Assembly (NCBI RefSeq): GCF_040219215.1
Contig: NZ_JAVJSX010000011.1
Span: 1 to 64,000 of the forward strand
From: Thalassobaculum_A sp040219215
GTDB taxonomy: Bacteria; Pseudomonadota; Alphaproteobacteria; Thalassobaculales; Thalassobaculaceae
Reading direction: 5' to 3'
DNA length: 64,000 nt
Below are positions 57,220-64,000 of the stretch, one piece after another. How positions within the stretch are numbered: the first letter of the stretch is position 1; every line of letters begins with the position of its first letter. The notes below the pieces were generated by a model. It saw nothing but the letters and a program-made list of their open reading frames with translations, was not told where the DNA came from and made no database searches. The translations under genes were made by a program, and so were the position numbers.

Positions 57220-57783
57220 ATGCAGAAAGCCACTTTCATATCTGCGCACATCATCCGCCATGCCCGTCCGGCCGACATTCCGGCCATACGGACCATGCAG
57301 GAGCGCTCCATGCGGGTTCTCGGTAGCGAGTTCTATACCTCAAATGAGATCAACAACTTCCTCAATCTGTTCGGCACGATGGACGACATCGTAGTCGACG
57401 AAGGGCACTACTTCGTGGCCGAGGACCATCGCGGCACAATCCTCGGCAGCGGCGGCTGGTCACGATCGCGCCCAGGCTATGCCAAACCGGCTGCTGCCAT
57501 CGAATCACCCGCCAACCCGCCGACTGTCCGCAGCATGTTTGTTGATCCCGCCTTTACACGCCGCGGTATCGCAACGGCGATCATGGCGCGCACGGAACGA
57601 GACGCATTGGAGCAAGGTATCGACACGCTTCACCTCACGGCCACGCTCTCCGGGCTCGCGCTCTACGAGGCGTTCGGTTATCACACGGAGCAGACCACTG
57701 CTCTGCAGTTCCCGGACATGTCCAGCTTCGCGTGCGTGAAGATGCGAAAGTCACTAGCAAGCCCGCAGATCCGGACAGCGTGA
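57220..57783 (+). CDS. GNAT-family N-acetyltransferase
   Basis: A 187-residue acetyltransferase. The acetyl-CoA pyrophosphate loop is visible in VRSMFVDPAFTRRGIATAIMARTERDA (Arg/Gln-x-x-Gly-x-Gly/Ala position), and the C-terminal ATLSGLALYEAFGYH block fits the GNAT fold. The substrate is unknown. GGAAGGA eight bases upstream of the ATG at 57220 supports this start; the longer frame upstream is low-complexity. It lies on the plus strand between the broken TPR gene and an IS6 derivative. Confidence 0.85.
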   Translation: MQKATFISAHIIRHARPADIPAIRTMQERSMRVLGSEFYTSNEINNFLNLFGTMDDIVVDEGHYFVAEDHRGTILGSGGWSRSRPGYAKPAAAIESPANPPTVRSMFVDPAFTRRGIATAIMARTERDALEQGIDTLHLTATLSGLALYEAFGYHTEQTTALQFPDMSSFACVKMRKSLASPQIRTA

Positions 57784-57795
57784 GCGACCGGGCGG

Positions 57796-58394
57796 GGCAC
57801 TGTCACATCTTCGAAAGCTGGGTGCACGAAGCCCAGGCTCTGATTTGGGATCACGCCGCCTCGGCCGCGGATTGCCATTGAGCGAATGCTTCGCCGCGGA
57901 GGGTCCGAAGGATGCGGCGGGCGATCAGATCGCGTTGGACGTTGAAGGTGTTGTAGACGGCGGCGTGAGCAGAGAGGAAGCGCTGAGTGGATCCCGGTCT
58001 CTGGAAGCCGGTCCACGATCGTTGGCGTCTGCGGGTAGGCTGGTGTGAGTTCTCGACGCGATTGTTCAAACGACCACCGATCACGTGCCGATCGCTCATA
58101 CCGATCTCGCGGAGCGCAGCTCCATAAGACTGGAGCTTGTCAGTCGCGATCGTCGTCGGTGCAAAACCTTGCTTTCGGAGCAGTCGGCGCATCAACTTCG
58201 GGGTCGCCCGCTTGTCGCGGCGCTGCTGGGCCAGCAGATCCTTGACGTCGCGCAGGCTGAGATTGAAGCGCAGATACAGCCAGACGGCGTACTGAACGAT
58301 CGACGGCGATAGTGCAGGCAGGCGTATGAGATCAGCTTCATGACGCGAGGTTACCGTTCGGGCTCGGCACCCGCCACGAGTTCGTGACAACGCC
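57796..58394 (-). mobile_element. IS6-family element with internal deletion
   Basis: A 599-bp element with ends GGCACTGTCACATCTTCG and GTTCGTGACAACGCC. On the minus strand the transposase N-terminus (LSPSIVQYAVWLYLRFNLSLRDVKDLLA) is joined directly to QQRRDKRATPKLMRRLLRKQGF, removing about 65 residues that include the first catalytic Asp. The rest runs intact to FAQWQSAAEAA. The product cannot be an active transposase. Confidence 0.75.
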
Positions 58395-58400
58395 AACCAT

Positions 58401-60065
58401 TTAGTTGTCGGCCGCCTTCAGCACCCGACCCTGCTTCGCCAGTTCGGCGCGCTCGGCCAGCAGTTTATCGAGCCAGTCCGGATCCATCTCCGGGATCGAG
58501 GACAACAGCAGGTCGGTGTAGTCATGGTGTGGCGGCTTGAACATCTCCGACTTCGGACCGCTCTCCACCACCTTGCCCTGATGCATCACAACCACTTCGT
58601 CGGCGATCGCACGGACGGTAGCGAGATCGTGGGTGATGAACATGTAGCTGAGGTCGAACTCGTCCTGCAGGCGGTCGAGCAGCTTCAGGATCTCTTCGGC
58701 CACCAGCGGATCGAGAGCCGAGGTGACCTCGTCGCACAGGATCACCTCCGGCTCGGCAGCCAGCGCGCGGGCGATGCATATCCGTTGCTTCTGGCCACCC
58801 GACAGCTCTCCCGGCAGGCGGTCGATGAAGGTGTCCGGCTCCATCTCGATCATGTTCAGCAGGTCACGAATCCGCTCCTGCTTCTTGGCCCCGGTCAGGC
58901 CGAGATAGAACTCCAGCGGTCGACCGATCACGTCGCGCACCCGCTGCTTCGGGTTCAGGGCGGTGTCGGCCATCTGGTAGATCATCTGGAGGCGGCGAAG
59001 CTGATCCTTGCTACGACGGTTGAACCGCTCAGGCAGGGCCTCGCCCTTGTACAGCACCGAGCCAGATCTGATCTGCAGCAGCCCCGTGATAACGCGCGCA
59101 GCCGTCGACTTGCCCGACCCGGACTCGCCGACCACCGCCACCGTGCGCTTGGCGTGGATCTGGAAGGACACGTCCTGCAGGATCATGGTCTCGCCGTAGC
59201 CGGCGGTCACGCCACGCATCTCGAGCACCGGTGTCTCGTCTTTGACACGCCCGCGTTCTTCGACCTGAAAGCTTCGAACCTCCAACAGATCGCGGGTGTA
59301 CTCCTCCTGAGGGTCGGCCAGCAGTTCTCGGGTCTCACCCTCCTCGACCAGTTGGCCGTGGCGCAGCACCATGATCCGGTCAGCCATCTGGGCGACGACC
59401 GCCAAGTCGTGGGTGATGTAGATCGCAGCCGCACCGAACTGCTTGACCGCGTCGCGGATCGCCGCCAGCACTTCGATCTGCGTGGTCACGTCAAGCGCGG
59501 TGGTCGGCTCGTCGAAAATGATCAGGTCCGGCCGGCAGGACATCGCCATCGCCGTCATCGCCCTCTGCAGCTGGCCACCGGAGACCTGATGAGGGTAGCG
59601 AAACCCGATGGTTTCCGGATCCGGCAGCTGCAGCCGCTCAAAGAGGCTGATCGCATCGCTCTCGGCGTCGACGCGGCTCATCACGCCATGATGGACCGGC
59701 GTCTCGCTGTACTGGTCGATCAGGCGGTGCGCCGGATTGAAGGCGGCAGCTGCGCTCTGTGCCACATAGGCGATCCGGTTGCCGCGCAATTCGCGCGTGG
59801 TGGTACTCGACGCCTCGCGCAACTCACGGCCATCGAACTCAATGGTGCCGCCGGACAACCGACAGCCATCTCGGGCGAACCCCATCGCCGCAAGGCCGAT
59901 GGTCGACTTTCCGGCACCGGACTCGCCGATCAATCCGAGCACCTCGCCGCGCTTAAGGTCAAGATCCACCCCGTGGACGATCTCGGCCCACCCCTCCTCC
60001 GTCTGGCCCTCGATCTTCAAGCCGCGAATACGCAGCAACAAGCCTGTGTCGGGTTCGTCGGTCAT
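58401..60065 (-). CDS. Peptide/oligopeptide ABC importer, fused double ATPase
   Basis: A 554-residue fusion of two Dpp/Opp-type ATP-binding domains (DppD- and DppF-like). First half: Walker A GESGAGKST, signature VSGGQLQRA, Walker B LIIFDEPTTALD. Second half (from about 280): GESGSGKST, LSGGQKQRI, VILCDEVTSALD. Both look catalytically complete. I start at the ATG at 60065, which overlaps the permease stop by 4 bases; the longer open frame is the permease read in another frame. It is the last gene of the importer operon. Confidence 0.92.
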   Translation of the reverse strand: MTDEPDTGLLLRIRGLKIEGQTEEGWAEIVHGVDLDLKRGEVLGLIGESGAGKSTIGLAAMGFARDGCRLSGGTIEFDGRELREASSTTTRELRGNRIAYVAQSAAAAFNPAHRLIDQYSETPVHHGVMSRVDAESDAISLFERLQLPDPETIGFRYPHQVSGGQLQRAMTAMAMSCRPDLIIFDEPTTALDVTTQIEVLAAIRDAVKQFGAAAIYITHDLAVVAQMADRIMVLRHGQLVEEGETRELLADPQEEYTRDLLEVRSFQVEERGRVKDETPVLEMRGVTAGYGETMILQDVSFQIHAKRTVAVVGESGSGKSTAARVITGLLQIRSGSVLYKGEALPERFNRRSKDQLRRLQMIYQMADTALNPKQRVRDVIGRPLEFYLGLTGAKKQERIRDLLNMIEMEPDTFIDRLPGELSGGQKQRICIARALAAEPEVILCDEVTSALDPLVAEEILKLLDRLQDEFDLSYMFITHDLATVRAIADEVVVMHQGKVVESGPKSEMFKPPHHDYTDLLLSSIPEMDPDWLDKLLAERAELAKQGRVLKAADN

Positions 60066-60904
60066 TCTTTCAACCCACTCGTCTCGTGCAGAAACCAGTC
60101 CACCACGAAGTTGATCGCCACGGTCAGCAACGCAATCGCTGCCGCGGGGATCACCGGAGTGATGTCGCCGTAGGAGATCAGCGTGGCGTTGTCGCGCACC
60201 ATGCTGCCCCAATCCGCGGTGGGGGGCTGCAGGCCGAGGCCAAGGAAGCTGAGCGCGCTGATGGTCAGGAACACGAAGCAGAACCTCAACCCGAACTCGG
60301 CCGCCAGTGGGGCCGATATGTTCGGCAAGATCTCGCGGCGCATGATCCACCACAGCCCCTCGCCGCGCAGCCGGGCCGCTTCGACGAAATCCATCACCAC
60401 CACGTTCATCGCGACGGCGCGGGTCAGACGGAACACCCGCGTGGAGTCCAGTACCGCGATCACCAGGATCATGTTTATCAGGTTGGTGCCGACGATGGTC
60501 AGGATCAGCAGGGCGAACACCAGTGGCGGGATTGCCATCATGACATCGACCAGCCGACTCAGCAGCTGATCGGCCCAGCCGCGCAGGGTCGCCGCCAGCA
60601 GCCCGGCAATGCTGCCGATCAGAAAAGCCAGCATCGTGGTAGCGAATGCCACCCCGACGGTATTGCGGGCGCCGTAGATGATCCGGCTCAGCATGTCCCG
60701 GCCGAGGTTGTCGGTGCCGAGCGGATAGACCTCGTTCCACGGCTCGTACTCGATGCCGACGATCTCGGTTTCACCATAGGGAGCGATCAGCGGGGCACCA
60801 ATCGCCGTCACCACGTAGACCAGGATGACCAGCATCCCGAACCGTGCGCTCCACGGGCTGCGCCCCAGCAGCTTCAACGAATTCTGAGCAGCCGTCGCCA
60901 TCAC
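60062..60904 (-). CDS. Peptide-type ABC importer permease (DppC-like)
   Basis: A 280-residue inner-membrane permease with the N-terminal OppC-like segment (ARFGMLVILVYVVTAIGAPLIAPYG), PLGTDNLGRDMLSRIIYGARNTVGVAF and the coupling-helix EAA-type loop VVMDFVEAARLRGEGLWWIMRREILPN. About six membrane segments. It starts with GTG at 60904 or ATG at 60901, only one base after the DppB-like stop, and its own stop overlaps the ATPase start. Confidence 0.92.
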   Translation of the reverse strand: MMATAAQNSLKLLGRSPWSARFGMLVILVYVVTAIGAPLIAPYGETEIVGIEYEPWNEVYPLGTDNLGRDMLSRIIYGARNTVGVAFATTMLAFLIGSIAGLLAATLRGWADQLLSRLVDVMMAIPPLVFALLILTIVGTNLINMILVIAVLDSTRVFRLTRAVAMNVVVMDFVEAARLRGEGLWWIMRREILPNISAPLAAEFGLRFCFVFLTISALSFLGLGLQPPTADWGSMVRDNATLISYGDITPVIPAAAIALLTVAINFVVDWFLHETSGLKE

Positions 60905-60905
60905 G

Positions 60906-61862
60906 TCACCTCGGGTGCAGAAGGCGTGGGTTGCTGAGGATCGACAGGATGTCGGCCAGCAGATTCAACAGGATGTACGTCACCGCAAAGATCAGGCAGG
61001 CCGCCTGGACCACCGGAATATCGCGCTTGGATACCGAGTCGATCATCAACTGGCCGAGTCCCGGATAGACGAACACCACTTCGACCAGAACCACTCCGAC
61101 CACCAGATAAGCGAGGTTGATCGCGATCACGTTGATGATCGGCGACAGCGCATTCGGCAACGCGTGGCGGACGATGATCCGCAGGCGGGTAAGGCCCTTG
61201 AGGTCCGCCATCTCGATGTAGGGGCTGGCCATCAGATTGATGATGGCGGCGCGGGTCATCCGCATCATATGGGCGGTCGTGACCAGGGTCAGAGTCACCG
61301 CCGGCAGGATGCACCGATACACCCGCTCCCAGAACGGGGTGTCGGAGTTCACGTTCACGATCGACGGGAACCAGTCCCACTGAACAGCGAACAGAAAGAT
61401 CAGCGCGTAGGCAATGAAGAACTCGGGAAACGAAATCGAGCTGAGCGTCACCAGGTTGATGCCGCGGTCGAACCAACTGTTGCGGTACAAGGCCGAGAGA
61501 AGACCGAGCGTCACTGCCAGCGGCACGGCGATGATCGCGGCAAAGCTGGCCAGGAACAGTGTGTTCATCAGCCTGCCGCCGATCAGTTCGGCGATATCGC
61601 GCTTGCTGGCCAGCGACCGACCGAGGTCACCTTGGGCAATGTCACCGAGCCACGCCAGGTAGCGCAGGTGCGCGGGCACGTCGAGCCCGAGTTCCCGCCG
61701 GAACGCCGCCACCGTCTCCGGCGTCGCACCCTGGCCGAGAATCGCCTCGGTGATATCGCCCGGCAGCATTTCCACCGACAGGAAGATGATCAGCGAAACC
61801 GCGAACAGGGTCAGGAGGCCCAGCGCCAAGCGCTGGGCCACCATCTTCAGGATCGGCCCCAC
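60906..61862 (-). CDS. Peptide-type ABC importer permease (DppB-like)
   Basis: A 318-residue permease beginning MGPILKMVAQRLALGLLTLFAVSLIIFLSVEMLPGD, the standard DppB/OppB N-terminus, with the EAA-type loop PYIEMADLKGLTRLRIIVRHALPNAL and LVEVVFVYPGLGQLMIDSV near the C-terminus. It lies 23 bp after the substrate-binding protein gene and pairs with the DppC-like permease to form the channel. Confidence 0.92.
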   Translation of the reverse strand: MGPILKMVAQRLALGLLTLFAVSLIIFLSVEMLPGDITEAILGQGATPETVAAFRRELGLDVPAHLRYLAWLGDIAQGDLGRSLASKRDIAELIGGRLMNTLFLASFAAIIAVPLAVTLGLLSALYRNSWFDRGINLVTLSSISFPEFFIAYALIFLFAVQWDWFPSIVNVNSDTPFWERVYRCILPAVTLTLVTTAHMMRMTRAAIINLMASPYIEMADLKGLTRLRIIVRHALPNALSPIINVIAINLAYLVVGVVLVEVVFVYPGLGQLMIDSVSKRDIPVVQAACLIFAVTYILLNLLADILSILSNPRLLHPR

Positions 61863-61885
61863 GGCCCCCCGCTCCCGCCGTCAGC

Positions 61886-63472
61886 TCAAGCGAACCACCA
61901 GCGCTCGGACGCCTTCATGCCGTCCAGGTCCCAGTTGCCGGCCATCTTGTCGTGTGCCAGGTCGTCCGACGACGCGCCGACGTAGTTTGCGAACATCGGA
62001 ACGACCACGCCGCCTTCATCGCGAACGATGAGCTGCATCTCCTTGTACAGTTCGGTGCGCTTGGCTTCGTCGAGCTCCACACGGGCCTCGACCAAGAGCT
62101 GGTTGAACTTCTTGTTGTCCCAGAACGTGTCGTTCCAGGCGACGCCGGCCTCGTAGGCGGTGGAGAACATCCAGTCGGCCGTCGGCCGGCCGCCCCAATA
62201 GCAGGCGCCCCACGGCTTCTTCATCCAGACGTTCGACCAGTAGCCGTCATTCGGCTCGCGAACCACGTTGATGGTGATTCCAGCCTTGGCTGCGTGCTCC
62301 TTGTAGAGAACCGCCGCATCAACCGCGCCGGCAAAGGCAGCATCCGCCGCCGACAGATCGATCGTCAGACCTTCGGCGCCACCCTTCTTCAGATGGAACT
62401 TGGCCTTCTCCGGATCGTAGGTGCGCTGCTCCAACTCGACATAGAAGCTGGTCGACGGAGCGATCGGGGTGTCGTTGCCGACCATGCCATGGCCGCGCAG
62501 GACCTTCTTGACCATCTCCTCGCGGTCGACGGCGAGCTTCAACGCCATGCGGACGTCGTTGTTGTCGAACGGCGCCTGCGTGGTGATCATCGGGAAGGTG
62601 TAGTGCTGCGAACCGGTGACCTCGAAGATGTTGATCTTCTTGTTCCGCTGCAGCAGATGCACCGTCTTCAGGTCGCAACGATCCATCAGATGGATCTCGC
62701 CGGTGGTCAGCGCGTTGGTCCGCGCCGCGACATCCACGATGGAAAGCACCTCGATGCTGTCGAAATGCGCGCGTCCGGCCTTCCAGTAATTCGCGTTGCG
62801 CTCCAGATAGGTCCGCACGCCCGGCTCGAACTTCTTCACGACATAACCACCGGTGCCTACACCCGACTGCCAGTCGACCGTGCCGTCGCCCTTCGAGGGC
62901 ATGATCGCGATGTGGTAGTCGCTGAGCAGGTACGGCAGATCGGCATTGCCGGTTTCGAGCGTCAGCACCACCGAGTTGCCATCCGCCTTCAGCGTCGTGA
63001 TCGGCGCCAGCAAAGGCTTGGCCGGCGACTTCGAGTCCGGGCCGCGGTGGTGATTGATCGAGTCGATGACATCTTCGGTGGTCAGCGTCTTGCCGTTGTG
63101 GAACGTCACACCTTTGCGGATGTTGAACGTCCAGGTCTTGGCGTCCGGCGTGGCTGCCCAACTCTCTGCCAGTTCGCCGACCAGCTTGCCGGTGTTGTCG
63201 ATCTCCGTCAGGCAGTTGCGCATGCAGCCGAAACCGACGAACTGCATGTAGCTGTCGGTAAAGGTCGCCGGATCGAAGGTGTCGGAGGTCGACCCCGCTC
63301 CGATCGCCACCTTCAGCGCGCCGCCCTTCTTGGGGGTCGCAGCAAAAGCGGATCCGCCGAACATCTTCTCGGCGGCACCGACCGCTCCCAGGGCCGCCGC
63401 CCCCTTGATCAAACCCCGCCGGTCAATCTGACCCATCGAACGCAGCAGCGAGAGTTCGTCACGTGTCGTCAT
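61886..63472 (-). CDS. Peptide-type ABC importer substrate-binding protein
   Basis: A 528-residue extracytoplasmic solute-binding protein family 5 member. The signal has a twin-arginine look (IDRRGLIKGAAALGAVGAAEK ... AFAATP), suggesting Tat export. Family blocks: LAESWAATPDAKTWTFNIRKGVTFHNGKTLTTEDVI and DVRMALKLAVDREEMVKKVL. The ligand is not readable: peptides, opines and glutathione are all handled by this family. GGAG about 12 bases before the ATG at 63472 decides the start; a 50-codon upstream extension lacks export features. It heads the importer operon. Confidence 0.92.
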   Translation of the reverse strand: MTTRDELSLLRSMGQIDRRGLIKGAAALGAVGAAEKMFGGSAFAATPKKGGALKVAIGAGSTSDTFDPATFTDSYMQFVGFGCMRNCLTEIDNTGKLVGELAESWAATPDAKTWTFNIRKGVTFHNGKTLTTEDVIDSINHHRGPDSKSPAKPLLAPITTLKADGNSVVLTLETGNADLPYLLSDYHIAIMPSKGDGTVDWQSGVGTGGYVVKKFEPGVRTYLERNANYWKAGRAHFDSIEVLSIVDVAARTNALTTGEIHLMDRCDLKTVHLLQRNKKINIFEVTGSQHYTFPMITTQAPFDNNDVRMALKLAVDREEMVKKVLRGHGMVGNDTPIAPSTSFYVELEQRTYDPEKAKFHLKKGGAEGLTIDLSAADAAFAGAVDAAVLYKEHAAKAGITINVVREPNDGYWSNVWMKKPWGACYWGGRPTADWMFSTAYEAGVAWNDTFWDNKKFNQLLVEARVELDEAKRTELYKEMQLIVRDEGGVVVPMFANYVGASSDDLAHDKMAGNWDLDGMKASERWWFA

Positions 63473-64000
63473 CCCCAGATCTCCTTCATTTTGCAGCAAG
63501 CCAAACACCACCGGATCAGCTCTCAACATGAACGCGCTGATCAGTCGGCCAAACGGCCGTTCCGGTGTGTCGCTTTCTCGATAATTTGTGCCGAACAGTA
63601 CCACCCTCGCCAGAAGGTTCAACTGTGGACGGCACGTATGGCGAACGGGACGACTAAGCGGTTGAGCTGGAAGCCGCCGCCCAATGCTTGTTTTCCTTGC
63701 CTCTCAAAGGGCTGGAGACTGCTTGCTGGCGCTCCTCCGACACTGCTCATGCGCGCAGCCCAACCGATACACCCACGGGAGCGATCGTGGATCGGGTTCA
63801 GGAGAACCGGATAATCACTGTCACGGGATCCGTCGGACTCGTTCGTGCCGGATCCGTGTTCCTGACAACGCGGTCTCTAATCTCGGGCGGACCATCGACT
63901 GACCAAAACCATCAGGTTTCGATGGCCGAGCTCATGATGTTCGTAAGAAGTCTACGAATCATCTGGATCTCGACACCCTGAGCCAGATCCTCGCGCTGTT
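63473..64000. other. Promoter side of the importer operon, no gene seen
   Basis: This end of the window holds the promoter region of the ABC importer and the IS6 scrap at 63752-63812. No other supported gene is visible to the right edge. Confidence 0.4.
63752..63812 (+). mobile_element. Small IS6-family transposase scrap
   Basis: The translation QPIHPRERSWIGFRRTG matches the region around the catalytic Glu of the IS6 transposase (HQPTRRRERSWIGF). About 60 bp only. Confidence 0.5.

Noticed and set aside
61952..63814. 620-codon antisense frame over the substrate-binding protein gene
   Set aside because: Arg/Gln/His-rich shadow; the minus-strand protein has export signal and family motifs.

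Overview
The window looks like a chromosomal accessory region of a high-GC alphaproteobacterium, probably Rhodospirillales-like. The inference rests on high GC, the gene families present (fused NarK, NnrS, multi-HAMP hybrid kinase, DUF5681/ParB-methylase pair) and heavy insertion-sequence debris. I see no rRNA, complete tRNA or CRISPR array.

Layout. 1-440: an IS5-family transposase cut by the window edge, and an IS6-family scrap. 505-2397: a PuuE-like deacetylase/allantoinase and a MAPEG membrane protein. 2.6-8.1 kb: an integration module with a small unknown gene, an excisionase-like HTH protein, two tyrosine recombinases in tandem and a large serine recombinase. The 3' end of the last gene contains a match to a tRNA 3' end and runs into a 45-bp triple repeat. 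8.3-19.8 kb: one minus-strand operon, narK (fused)-narG-narH-narJ-narI-parvulin-nnrS, for respiratory nitrate reduction, with a possible FNR/NNR box upstream. 20.2-21.4 kb: a radical SAM/SPASM protein. 21.9-22.6 kb: joined scraps of a serine recombinase and an IS6 element. 22.9-31.4 kb: a signalling operon with a single-domain response regulator, a giant soluble hybrid histidine kinase with a 276-bp internal tandem repeat, and a second hybrid kinase.

31.6-34.0 kb: IS6-family elements around a foreign-looking yaeQ gene. 34.2-44.3 kb: the most interesting region. It holds a SARP-like regulator, a 124-aa unknown protein, a YcaO cyclodehydratase/thioamidation enzyme, a TfuA partner and a pentein-fold deiminase, beside a secreted subtilase, a lipoprotein and an LAS-type peptidase. 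Two minus-strand promoters here share a 23-bp element made of GCGTGAC heptamers repeated every 11 bp, the architecture bound by SARP regulators. I read this as a candidate peptide-modification (RiPP-like) locus under its own regulator.

44.4-45.7 kb: a broken IS3 element. 45.7-50.7 kb: a 1678-residue SIR2-STAND NTPase-TPR protein resembling Avs-type anti-phage sensors. 51.2-53.5 kb: DUF5681 protein and ParB-like/DNA methylase. 53.5-58.4 kb: AT-rich gene-poor DNA with palindromes, an internally deleted IS6 derivative, a methyltransferase, a TPR gene broken by one in-frame stop, a GNAT acetyltransferase and another IS6 deletion derivative. 58.4-63.5 kb: a complete peptide-type ABC importer (substrate-binding protein, two permeases, fused double ATPase). 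63.5-64 kb: one more IS6 scrap.
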